NCBI RefSeq assembly: GCF_007655135.1
Contig: NC_045130.1
Span: forward strand, 31,368,605 to 31,432,604
Source: Punica granatum
Taxonomy: Eukaryota > Streptophyta > Magnoliopsida > Myrtales > Lythraceae
Direction of reading: 5' to 3'
DNA length: 64,000 bases
Shown: one piece after another, positions 36,500-46,280 of the stretch
Layout of the letters: each line of letters starts with the position of its first letter
How positions within the stretch are numbered: the first letter of the stretch is position 1
Program-made: the position numbers and the translations under genes
Notes under the pieces: generated by a model
Database searches by the model: none
Told to the model about the DNA's origin: nothing
What the model saw: only the letters and a program-made list of their open reading frames with translations

Positions 36500-37270
36500 T
36501 TACAGACAAGATAGCAAACTGTCCAGCAATTCAGCCCCCAGGTCCTCAAATTCAAGGACATCATCGAATGATTCTTCTCTCACGCTGGTCCTCCTCTTCG
36601 ACTCGGACTGATCCTCGGATATAATCGGTGCCCCATTTCCCAATTCTGGTTCCCTCACACATCGTTTCCGTGAACTCACCTCGTATTTGTTACGAGGAGA
36701 AATTGTCGATGAGCAGTCCTGTTTTATTAATGCCTTAGAGACAGTCTCAATTGGGAAGTTGAGATATGCCTTAGGGCCTCTGATTTTCAGGGCAGCTTTG
36801 TCATAAGCCAATGCAGCCTCCTCGGCCGTGTCAAATGTCCCAAGCCAAACCCGGGCCCCTTTTCTCCTCGAATCCCTGATCTCCGCCGCGTATTTTCCCC
36901 AAGGACGCCTCCTGACACCTCTGTAGTGTCGCGCAACAATTTTTTTTGGCCGCGCCAAATTTTTCTCTGCCAATAGGTCATCGGAGTTACCTACATCTTT
37001 CCCATCTTTATTTGACGGAATAATATAAAAATCCTCAAGAATTCTCTCCCATGCCTCGGCTCCCATTGACATCCACCTGCCCAAGCTAGGCAACCTCTGC
37101 AAGATATCACCTGACCCGCATCCCTGCTCGAGCCTTGGCAGCTCGTCCCATGTTTCAGCCAGTTCTGTCACCTCGGGCTTAATTTTGTCCTCACGAATGA
37201 AGCTTGCCCAAACATTCTCTAATATTTCTTCCGGTACCGCGCGTTCCCTCTCTATTGCCATTTCTATCAT
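36500..37270 (-). CDS. AP2/ERF transcription factor with C-terminal EDLL-type activation motif (ERF gene 2)
   Basis: Intronless 256-codon gene. A single AP2/ERF domain lies at residues 115-173 ([19 protein letters not shown] ... WLGTF ... YLNFP), with the ERF-type Ala/Asp pair. The C-terminus (about 236-254) reads [19 protein letters not shown], the acidic Leu-spaced EDLL pattern described as a transcription activator in group IX ERFs. A basic patch (RKRC at 201-204) could aid nuclear import. The N-terminal half is acidic and Trp-containing, with no named domain. Translation may begin at the first Met or at Met4. It faces ERF gene 1, sharing the core domain but little outside it, so this is an old pair, not a recent duplicate. 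Confidence 0.93.
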   Translation of the reverse strand: MIEMAIERERAVPEEILENVWASFIREDKIKPEVTELAETWDELPRLEQGCGSGDILQRLPSLGRWMSMGAEAWERILEDFYIIPSNKDGKDVGNSDDLLAEKNLARPKKIVARHYRGVRRRPWGKYAAEIRDSRRKGARVWLGTFDTAEEAALAYDKAALKIRGPKAYLNFPIETVSKALIKQDCSSTISPRNKYEVSSRKRCVREPELGNGAPIISEDQSESKRRTSVREESFDDVLEFEDLGAELLDSLLSCL

Positions 37271-37860
37271 CCGTACATCTCAGGATAGATATCTTAGAAT
37301 TCGCGAATGAGGTATATATCGAGGAATAGATAAATCGGGAAAGCGGCCGGGCTCATATAAATGAACAGACTTTGATTGGGATCCAGTTGGAAACTTGTGT
37401 CCCAATCCACTTTAACAGCTACATTCATGCATGATATTAATAATTCCTCTCCGTGTGCTTATATTTTTATAGTTTCTGTGCTGACCGTCGCGATCATTTT
37501 AATCATCAGCAGGACTAATTCCGTGTATTCAATAAGTTCATCACATTAAATATTGCAGAATCTTCCTCCAATTCATGACTTGGGTTGCAAGGAACACAGT
37601 CGGGCGAAGAATTATTAGCTGGCTCAAACCTTGCATCAGTTCTTTCTCAGATCACTATCTGTTTTTTGCCCCAAAAAACCAGGGTGGACCCAGGACCCAA
37701 AATGGAAGGCAGCAGTTTCCGCGTTCTTTCTGAATGGTGGGTGGGCGATCTGGCCAGGTACTTGGAAATCCTTCGTGGATACCTGAACATGAGCTTTATC
37801 CGGAAGATAGTAGCGTAATACGAATAATGATTGAATGATTGCTTCCTTATGATTCATAAT
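37271..37860. other. ERF gene 2 upstream region
   Basis: Presumed promoter side of ERF gene 2. The plus frame at 37585-37818 has more even composition than its surroundings, but I recognise no protein. Confidence 0.35.
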
Positions 37861-38938
37861 ATCGAAAACAAAACATTTGTTTAGTGGACTTATTTACATG
37901 AAATGTTGATTGACTTCCTCAAAATCGGATTGCTGCAATCTTAAGGATCATTGTTACACTGTATGATTGTGTGTTCCTGAAAAAGATAGAATTAGAGTAT
38001 GAAGAGAACGAATTTGGTGGTTTCTTGTGGGACACATTTTTGTTTCATGGAGACGTTGCCATTTTTTAATCCTTGTTCCTATCTTAAAAGATTCCTCGTT
38101 TTATAGGTTGTTTTCCAGACATTCACTTCGGTATTCTAAACGAATCCTTTTTGAAAACATCAATGACAATGTCCATATCATGAATATGTGCAAACATCAG
38201 ATCAGCCTCTTCGAAATTAGATTATTACACCAAAAAAAAAAACATCTAGTAAGCTAAACTAGCCTTCTAGCAAAAACAGTTGGAATTGGAAGAATCCAAT
38301 GTGGCTTTTACCCGATTAAAAAATCCGAATGCGTGGTTAGTAGTTACCTGGAATGAGGTCTCATAGAAAATGAGTTTCGATTAGTTAATCACCGTTGAAA
38401 TTGGATTTTCTTCGGTGAATATGTGGACATGTAAGTGAAAATGACTGTGATCGGTAAATAATTTGATCTTCCTTATCAACACCAATACTAATAATAAAGA
38501 GAATATAGTGTAGTGGCAGAGCTCTCGTTTGATAATCAAAAAATTCTAGGTTCGATTCTCATAGTGGGATACTCGTGCCCTTTTATTAGTTTTATAATTT
38601 TTATTTCGTTATACTAAACTCATGAGTTTCGTTGTAACTGAAAAAATACTAACAATGAATGACAACAATAGTTTAGAGTTAACAAGGCTAATGCTGATGA
38701 CTAATTCTGTAACACCTTTCAATGGACACCTAGATTAAGTCAATCCGTATTCATCACCGTGTACATTAAGTTTATAAGACTCGCTTCGTGGTAAGAAAAT
38801 ATATGTTATGTATTGAGGAACAAGCCAGGTCCCATCACATATATTTCTATATGAAGCATATTTATATGTACATAATTAGTGATAAGACATACGCATATAT
38901 GCAACGCGGCAACTGTAGATTCAATGTATTAATTGTGT
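37861..38938. repeat. Tandem segmental duplication, unit A
   Basis: About 1.08 kb, repeated directly from 38939. Matching landmarks include GGATTGCTGCAATCTTAAGG with its partner near 38998, CTTGTTCCT..AAAGATTCCTCGT, AGGCTAATGCTGATGA at about 38682 with its partner near 41525, and GATAAGACATAC..GCATAT at about 38880 with its partner near 41736. It contains a SINE at 38499-38644. No coding sequence is recognised. Confidence 0.75.
38499..38644 (+). mobile_element. tRNA-derived SINE
   Basis: A box near 38506 (TAGTGTAGTGGCAGAGC), B box GGTTCGATTCT at about 38549-38559, body ending ACTCATGAG..CGTTGTAACTG and an A-run. AATACTAATAATAAA and AATACTAACAATGAA flank it (about 15 bp, two mismatches). Same family as the split SINE at 33681-34397. 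Confidence 0.78.
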
Positions 38939-39057
38939 ATCGAAATAAAAACATTCTTTTAGTAAATAAATATCAATTGATCACTTTCTCAAAACCGGAT
39001 TGCTACAATCTTAAGGATAATTGTATTATTTTGTGTTCCTGAAAAAGAGAGAATTAT

Positions 39058-39292
39058 GTTGCGTTTGATTTCAAAATATAATTATAAAATTAAATTTTGA
39101 TTTTGAAAAAGAGTGACATAAATGAAGTTCATCATTTGATTTTGTATGAGTTATTTTGTTTTACTGTGAAAAAAACTGTATAAATAGAGTCCATTCTTTG
39201 ACTTTGTATAAGTTATTTTATTTTATTGTGGGTAGAATTAGATTAAAGTTTAAATAAAATCACATTTACAAATCAAACAACCCTAAATTTTT
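39058..39292. mobile_element. Small TIR element (MITE)
   Basis: Starts near GCGTTTGATTTCAAAAT and ends near the complement of GTTTGATTTGTAAATG. Inside, a unit of about 55 bp (GACTTTGTATAAGTTATTTT type) is present twice. Unit A reads straight across this position. The target duplication is unclear; Harbinger or hAT origin is possible. Confidence 0.6.
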
Positions 39293-39515
39293 GAAGAACG
39301 AATATGGCGGTTTCTTGTGAGACACGTTATTGATTCAGGGTTTTTTTTTTAATAACAAATCCTTGTTCCTGTGTAAAAAGATTCCTCGTCACATCGGGCT
39401 GTGTCCTGTGTTTATTCTCAAGACATTCGCTTTGGTATTCTAAACGGACATCGCTTTTAAAATAAAATCACTCATTCTCATGCGCAGGAAGCTGATGGTA
39501 TTCTAATTATTAATT

Positions 39516-40411
39516 ACTAGACGAAAGGTCCGCACATATGTCAAGGGTAGAGCTATTGAAATAACGAAATCGGTTCTCACCGTTAGGGACATGAGATATA
39601 CAATATAACATAATTAAAATAATTGATATGAGAACTCTGCCTAATATGTAGTCTAACATATAAAATTCATATATTTATTTAGTAATTAATTGAATATTAT
39701 ATATAAATTTTAAATTATGGCATTACTTGTACATAATAATACAATAGTAAATCAAATAGTATTAACAAACTTATATGTATTACTCAGTATTTCCTCGATC
39801 ATACAACTACTCTATATGCATATTAGAAAATCACTTGGAATCAATAAGAACACCAATAATCACTTTACATTCATCAAAATATAACAAACTCAAAAAATAA
39901 AAAAGAGTTATCAACCGAAAATGAAGAAGTCCATTATCTTCGACTAACAAAATCATGATAAGAAATCCTGACCTCATCATCTTAAAATTACGTAGAATCT
40001 TACTACTATTGCATCCTCTTTGTCTTTGATACAAATGCCGAGGCAATTTAGCATAAATAGGTCCCCAATTATAAAAATTCAAAAATAAAATATTTCTTTA
40101 TCAGTAGTAAGAGAGATACATGTTCACGGATTTTCAGACATTCTTGAGATTGAGACTTTTGGACTTCAAAAGGTTATAAACTTTTGGATTTCCATATAAC
40201 TTTGGACCTTTTAAATTTCCATTAGTTGATAACTTTTCGACTTTTGTAAGTTAAGAGACTTTTGGGATTTTATCAATGATGTAGCACCAAAATATTATGT
40301 CATTTGTTGAAGTTTCATAGGTTAAGACTCGAAGGGTCACTGAATTAGAGATTAGGCTCATTCTACATGGCATCGTCTGATGTTTCGCTTCAGCTTTTAT
40401 GTATGTATAGA
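39516..40411 (-). mobile_element. Helitron-like element inside duplication unit B
   Basis: On the minus strand the 5' end is TCTATACATACATAAAAGCTG, preceded by A, and the 3' end is CTAGT at 39520-39516. Unit A resumes its match (AAGCTAAA) immediately outside the 5' end, giving an empty-site comparison. The internal minus frame at 39831-40082 has no Rep/helicase features. Confidence 0.6.
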
Positions 40412-40671
40412 TAAGCTAAAGCAGAACTTCTAGCTAGGACAGTTGAAGAATCAATTGAAAATTTTCCCTTTTAAAAAAGAGATCCATATGCTCGGATAAG
40501 TAATCACCAGTTTGAGCTTCTTCGATGAACGTCCGATTTTGAATATATTCTGATCAAAGTGATTCCATAGGTGGATATGTGAGGGAAGATAAATGACCTA
40601 TCATGTCAATAATTATATGACAATACCTATAAAAAAAAAGGTAATTATATGACAATACCTATATAAAAAAA

Positions 40672-41459
40672 TAGCAAATTGCACTGGTAGTCCAAAATGT
40701 TTTATAAATATTTCATTATGGTCCAAAAAGTTTTTTTCGCTACATGATGGTACAAAAATGTTTCAAAATTATTTCATAATGGTACAAACCGTCAACTCGA
40801 GCTTGACGCCGTCAAACTGATACTGACGTGGCTACTACGTGTCACCTCATTGCTGACGTAGCCGAAAAATTTTAAATAATTCTAAAAATTTAAAAATTTA
40901 AAAAATAATTCTGAAAATAATTTTAAAATAATTTTAAATTTTAAAAAATTTTAAAAATAATTTAAAACTTTTAATTTAAAATAATAATAATTTAAAATTA
41001 ATTTTTTTAATATTAAATTTTAAAAAAATTTAATATTAAATTTAAAATTTTTTATAAAATTTTTAAAATTATTTTTAAAATTTTAAAAATTATTTACAAA
41101 AATTTAAAAAAAATTTAAAATATTATTTTAAAAATTTTAAAATATTAAATTTTTAAAATAATTTTTTTTTTTTTTTTTTTTTTTTTTTCTAAATTTTTAC
41201 TCTTTTTTGTATTTTTTTGGACTTTTTAAAATTTTATTTTCTCTTAAATGACGTGGCGCATTATAATTGGTTCCACGTAATAAAAGTGACACATATGACG
41301 CGCCACGTCTGCAAAATGTTAACATCGTTAGGGCCAATTGACGGTTTGTACCATCATGAAACAACTTTGAAACATTTTGTACCATCATGTAGCGAAAAAA
41401 ACTTTTTGAACCATAATGAAATATTTGTAAAATATTTTGGATCACCAGTGCAATTTACC
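40672..41459. mobile_element. Mutator-type MITE, family GTAAATTGCACTGG, copy 1
   Basis: The ends CAAATTGCACTGGTAGTCC and the complement of TAAATTGCACTGGTGATCC open inverted repeats of about 120 bp (ATGATGGTACAAA..GTCAA). The core is an extremely AT-rich run of AAAATTTTAAA-type words ending in a T-run of about 29 bases at 41162-41190. The second copy (51322-52172) has a clean 9-bp target duplication. Here the target lies in an A-rich tandem repeat, so the duplication is not readable. Confidence 0.75.
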
Positions 41460-41830
41460 AGAAAAAAAGGTAATTGTATGACGATACCTATAAAAAAAAG
41501 TTAAGAATATGACAATAATATTACTGACAATGCTAATGCTGATGAGCCATTCCGTCACACCTCTAAATGATCACCTAAATTGTGGTCAATTCCGTATTCA
41601 TCAACGAGTACAGAAAGTTAAAAATAAGGCACGTTTCGTGATAGGAGAAAGACGTTATGTAGTGTGGGACGACCGAACAAGCTATGTCCCATTATCACAT
41701 GCTTCTGCATGAAGCATATATATTATATAATTGGCGATAAGACATACATGCATATGCGACGCATGCAACCCAAGATTCAATGTATTAATGGTGTGGAAGA
41801 GCCAAAGAAAACTTGTGGGGTTGGTGCAAA

Positions 41831-42413
41831 GAAAAATGCAACTTCTAGAAAACATCTTGACTTTTATCTCCTACAAACAAATAAAGAATGTCAACGTCTT
41901 TTCTTCCAATATCATTTAATGAAGGAATAATATATGCTAATGAAGCTGGTGTGTCGTGTGGATAATTAATGGGATCAAATTGCAAATATGATAAGGATCA
42001 TGGTCTAAATCGTACACATGGACATATATATACTCATCACTGCAATGAGTCCAATTCCCATCGGTGGTACTAAGGATGATTAATCCAACAAAATGAAGTC
42101 CATACATCGATATAATATGCATATGAATGCAGACCGGGCAGACGCAACATCCCAATTAATAGAATTTAGGGGTAAGATGGTTGGGTTCTTGAACCTGTTT
42201 CGGACCAGAATCTCATCATGTAAGAAAATTTACTAAGATCTGTAGAGCATAATTTCCTCGTCGATACTCGCTTTCTGCTTTTATTGCTTGGCCGCCTCTT
42301 GGTAAGTTAGTAGAAGCAGCACAAGAAGAAGAAGAAAGTAGCCCGAGGTAGTAGTTAAAAAATTGGTGTTTCACCTATTGGGAAATAGACGTGCGGATTG
42401 GCTAGCGAATCAT
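41831..42413. other. Intergenic, nothing recognised
   Basis: Spacer between the tandem duplication and the CACTA element, with no supported feature. Confidence 0.45.
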
Positions 42414-43788
42414 CACTACTAGAAAACAGTCGTAACGGATGGGAGGATCCGTCTATAATCCGTCTCTAATATTTTTTAAATCACTTTTAATGCTCATCAC
42501 TCGCTTAGCAACAGTCAATGCAGAATGATTCTCGCATCATGCATATAATGGTTGGTTGTACTTGTTGAGTAGATAATAGAACTCGCTGGCTTCAATAATA
42601 GGCTCCTCATAATTGTCCCTATCATCGGTGTCATTCTCCTCGTCTCTGGAAGTTGCATAGACCTTTGAATCATCATCATACTCATATTCTTGCATAGCAA
42701 CATCATATACCATCTCTTCAGCTCTTCGCACCGAATTATCGAAACACACGTGCAATATGCACATTAGGTGCAATCTCCCCGTGATCAGTCCAATACTAGT
42801 AATTAGGCTTGAACCCATACTTTAGTACATGATATGCCACATCATCTTCAATATGCATATTACCTCGCCTTTTGCATTGTGATTGCAAGGACATTTGATT
42901 CTATCCTCTCGCTCAAATAGAGGCAAACTCTTCGCATGTTCCATAAATGTCTTAACCCCCATTTCAAACTCCGGTTTAAGACCCCAACGGCTAGGGTACG
43001 TAAGCTCATACATCCATGACCTATGCAGAGGAATTTGATCGGGCATCTACAATGATGAAAAAATTATATATAATTAACCGCATGTGACCCCAAAACTCAG
43101 TCCAAAGAAGCCGTATATTGTATCTAACAACAACTATTACAAGCATTGCAATGGTATATACCTAAGGTTTCATCAATTCCCACATACAAGCATGAAGAAT
43201 TATGGGAATATGAGTAACATACCGCATATAAGATTGAAAAATGATGAGTAACAATGAATGATGCTTGAAATCCCTTGAAGATCCCCCATATACAGGTTGT
43301 CGGGGTGTAGGAGAAGGGCGGTTCTCGCTGCAGTGGAAGAGTGAAGCAGAGCTTATATATATATATATATATTTTTCCAAGCAACAGCTCTTTGTTCAGT
43401 TTTATAACTTATTAGTGACGAAAATTTGAGACGGAATTTCAATCTATAATCTGGACATGGAATAGATCCGTCGATACACATTTACACACAGAAAATGGAC
43501 GACTCTTTAGATAGACTCTTCCTTCTATATTTCAGAGACGGAAATTTCTGTCTCAATATCCGTCTATAAACTTTATAGATGAAAGTTGAATGAATGTTTT
43601 AGAGAGATGCGTGCGTGTATAAGTTATGGATGGGGACTTCCATCTTAAGTTCCGTAGCCAAACTTTAGAGACGGATAGTTCCATATTAAAATCCGTCTCT
43701 AATTTATCCGTTTGTAATCCGTTCGTAAGCCGTCTCAAGATTGTCCGTCTATAAGTCTCTGTTCGTAATTAGTAGATTTCTAGTAGTG
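42414..43788 (-). mobile_element. CACTA (En/Spm-type) deletion derivative
   Basis: Left terminus CACTACTAGAAAACAG and right terminus TTTCTAGTAGTG are inverted CACTA ends. CAT flanks both sides (42411-42413 and 43789-43791), the 3-bp duplication typical of the superfamily. Many copies of GACGGA/TCCGTC words crowd both subterminal regions, as binding sites for the transposase do in CACTA elements. At 1375 bp it keeps only the N-terminal part of a transposase gene and must depend on a partner. Confidence 0.92.
42537..43046 (-). pseudogene. Truncated CACTA transposase (transposase-associated domain)
   Basis: From 43046 the minus strand encodes RSWMYELTYPSRWGL ... FMEHAK ... IKCPCNHN, the N-terminal Cys-containing transposase-associated domain of plant En/Spm proteins. 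An in-frame stop at 42822-42824 interrupts it. The same frame continues through an acidic stretch (EYEYDDDSK, DEENDTDDRDN) to 42537. The catalytic transposase region is deleted. Confidence 0.75.
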
Positions 43789-44103
43789 CATATTCTATCG
43801 TTACCTGTCAGGATTCATAGTTTTGGGGAATTGTCCACCTGGACTCGACTTTCTACTATTTGGGGATATTATAGGGGCCATCATGTCTCGCTATTCTCTT
43901 TTTAATGCAATTGGGCTTTGGCCCCCTAATTCACCCAGAAAAATCGATGTTTCAAAACCATATCATTTGAGCATAGTCATGATATGATCCCACATTTTTA
44001 CTTTCTAATCTAGAAATGGTAATGATACTACTCCATTGGATCATTTTTTTTTTCAATGTGTTTTGATATCCGAAAATTCAATAGGTTTCGATTAATTCAG
44101 TGC

Positions 44104-44665
44104 TGATGCGGCAGACGACCTGGCAAGTCGGTACCTGAAGAAAAATAGGTTCTGACAACCCTATCTCGAAGGAAACGGCCTCCAGAGCAAAATTTACAGC
44201 CTTTGGCAGTGAAAAGACAAGATTTTGGCTAAATTCAATCTTTTAAGGCCTTAAACGGGCAATTTTATGTTAATTAAGGCTTTTTTTTCTATTTTAGGAA
44301 ATAATTTATCTTTAAGAATATTTTTAGAAAATAGTTTATTTTTAAGAATATTTTTAGGAAATAGTTTATCTTTAAGAATATTTTTAGGAAATAGTTTATC
44401 TTTAAGAATATTTTTATTTCTTTCAATATATTCTCGTTTTCTCTATTTAAACGATGTAAGCCTTAGGGCAAAGGGGAGTAGAGTCATCTTTTCAGATTAT
44501 CAATAAAATTCAGAGCTTTCTTGCTTTGTCCAATCTCGGATCGATTCGAGTTTGATGCCTATTTCTTGGTATTCGTAGAATCAACAGGTATAGAAGGTCG
44601 TAGTTCCGGTATTCGTACGTGAATCAACGGGTCTGTGACGGTTACTCGCGTTGTACGCTGCGTCA
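44104..44665 (+). repeat. 5' LTR of short gypsy-type element
   Basis: Contains about four copies of a 30-bp unit (TTTAAGAATATTTTTAGGAA type) at 44290-44420. The other LTR has about three, which explains most of the 39-bp length difference. AATAAAATTC near 44500 may act in polyadenylation. Confidence 0.9.
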
Positions 44666-44667
44666 GT

Positions 44668-44680
44668 TGGTATCAGAGAT
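44668..44680 (+). other. Primer-binding site, tRNA-Met(i)
   Basis: TTGGTATCAGAGA lies just after the 5' LTR and is complementary to the initiator tRNA 3' end. Confidence 0.85.
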
Positions 44681-44701
44681 GCGTTCGTTCTTGGATCAAC
44701 G

Positions 44702-45112
44702 ATGCCGCCCAGGAGGAGGGATCGTGTGGAAGATGTTTATGACTGTGATAATCTACGACATCTGGAGCAGAGGCTGGATCAGCTGGATCAGAGGAATCAA
44801 CAGAGGGATCAGAGGCTAGATCGTATGGTGGAGCAGCTAACACAGCAGATGGCTGCACTTTTGGAGAATCAGAATCGGAGAAACCTTAATCCGAATTCTG
44901 ACCCTGATCGAGAGAAAATTGAGTATGATTCCAATTCTGAAGGGGACGCGACTTTGTTTTCCGAAGAGAATCCATCCGATGAAGCATTTTTTTATAGCGG
45001 GAGGCGATGGAGAGCCCAAGTTCGACGAGGAGGAGGAGACTGTGACAGGAATTGGGATTGGGGCAACGGTGACGATAACTATATCTATCAAGGAATTGCA
45101 GGATTTTGGTGA
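44702..45112 (+). pseudogene. Truncated gag of a Ty3/gypsy-type element
   Basis: 136-codon frame from MPPRRRDRVED, a start typical of plant gypsy gag, followed by a strongly charged coiled-coil-like stretch (LEQRLDQLDQRNQQRDQRL) and an acidic segment. It stops before any capsid core or CCHC knuckle. The next 200 bp have open sequence in another frame, consistent with a large internal deletion. Confidence 0.65.
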
Positions 45113-45321
45113 ATGTTTGCCGAATCTTGATAGTGGGAACCTTGACTGCACCCACTCTGGACCACGTTCAGCTTTTGATAGCAATGTCGTTTATCAGTTT
45201 GAGATAATGGAATATATTCTTGATTTTGACTTCGATGGGCATGGGGAAAATCATGCTGCTGATTTTATCTCTGGACTCTTAGGGCGAATTCGAGGGCGAA
45301 TTTTCTTCACCCATGGAAGAA

Positions 45322-45844
45322 TGATGCGGCAGACGACCTGGCAAGTCAGTACCTGGAGAAAAATAGGTTCTGACAACCCTATCTCGAAGGAAACGGCATC
45401 CAGAGCAAAACTTACAACCTTTGGCTGTGAAAAGACAAGATTTTGTCCGAATTCGATCGTTTAAGGCCTCAAATGGGCAATTTTATGTTAATTAGGGCTT
45501 TTTTTTAGGAAATAATTTATCTTTAAGAATATTTTTAGAAAATAGTTTATTTTTAAGAATATTTTTAGGAAATAGTTTATCTTAAGAATATTTTTATTTC
45601 TTTCAATATATTCTCGTTTTCTCTATTTAAACGATGTAAGTCCTAGGGCAAAGGGGAGTAGAGTCGTCTTTTTAGATTATCAATAAAATTCAGAGCTTTC
45701 TTGCTTTGTCCAATCTCGGATCGATTCGAGTTTGATACCTATTTCCTGGTATTCGTAGAATCAATAGGTATGAAGGTCGTAGTTCCGGTATTTGTGCACG
45801 AATCAACGGGTCTATGATGGTTACTAGCGTTGTACGTTGCGTCA
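45322..45844 (+). repeat. 3' LTR of short gypsy-type element
   Basis: 523 bp, clearly diverged from the 5' LTR by scattered substitutions and one fewer 30-bp repeat. The insertion is therefore older than the copia element. Confidence 0.9.
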
Positions 45845-45972
45845 AGTGCCAACCGGGTTGGCTTACTGAAATGATAAAGCTTTGTGAATTTTTTCTATTT
45901 ATAAGATTAGAACTCAAGGAAGCTAGACAAACTTGCTGTTTGTTATAAATAGAATAATCACGAGAACAATAA

Positions 45973-46045
45973 TCCGTTGTAGTCTAGTTGGTTAGGATAT
46001 TCGGCTCTCACCCGAAAGACCCGGGTTCAAGTCCCGGCAACGGAA
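45973..46045 (+). tRNA. tRNA-Glu (CTC)
   Basis: 73-base cloverleaf. Acceptor TCCGTTG pairs with CAACGGA, discriminator A. The D arm includes TAGTCTAGTTGG (A box). Anticodon stem TTCGG/CCGAA encloses loop CTCTCAC with anticodon CTC at 46007-46009. T arm CCGGG-TTCAAGT-CCCGG contains the B box. TTTT follows four bases downstream as a pol III terminator. There is no intron and all expected invariant bases look present. It lies 128 bp after the gypsy-type LTR element and 235 bp before the SNI1 start, on the same strand. Confidence 0.97.
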
Positions 46046-46280
46046 TTTTGCTTTTACAATTCCCATTTTTTCCCCCTTTTCTAATTTTATTTTAATTAAT
46101 TTTATTTTTTCAATCGGATGTCTCTCCTCTTTTCTATTTTTGGTCTGTTTAAATTAATTTATTTACCGGCAAAATAATGGCGGGAATTCTGAAAATCTTG
46201 ATGAGGGATTACTTTACTCATTCGAGCGATTTTGATTGATTAGGGCTTGAGAGCAAAGTTCCTTCCTTCCTTTCTGCAAC

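Larger units (their letters stand above)
38939..41830. repeat. Tandem segmental duplication, unit B, enlarged by insertions
   Basis: Second copy of the roughly 1.1-kb unit. It is interrupted by a small MITE (39058-39292), a Helitron-like element (39516-40411) and a Mutator-type MITE (40672-41459), each absent from the matching place in unit A. No gene is recognised. Confidence 0.72.
44104..45844 (+). mobile_element. Short non-autonomous LTR retrotransposon, gypsy-type gag remnant
   Basis: LTRs at 44104-44665 (562 bp) and 45322-45844 (523 bp) both start TGATGCGGCAG and end GCGTCA. AGTGC flanks both sides (44099-44103, 45845-45849), a perfect 5-bp target duplication. A tRNA-Met(i) primer site (TGGTATCAGAG) begins three bases after the first LTR. 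The internal region is only about 650 bp and holds a truncated gag; protease, RT and integrase are absent. It must use enzymes from a related element. Confidence 0.92.

Noticed and set aside
37585..37818. 77-codon frame upstream of ERF gene 2
   Set aside because: No homology recognised and an equally long frame exists on the opposite strand.
38506..38560. tRNA-like A and B boxes suggesting a tRNA gene
   Set aside because: No cloverleaf or anticodon stem; the long flanking duplication and family copies identify a SINE.
40860..41190. Dense AAAATTTTAAAA palindromes resembling a replication origin or matrix attachment region
   Set aside because: The same kind of core is present in the second copy of the MITE, so it is explained as transposon interior.
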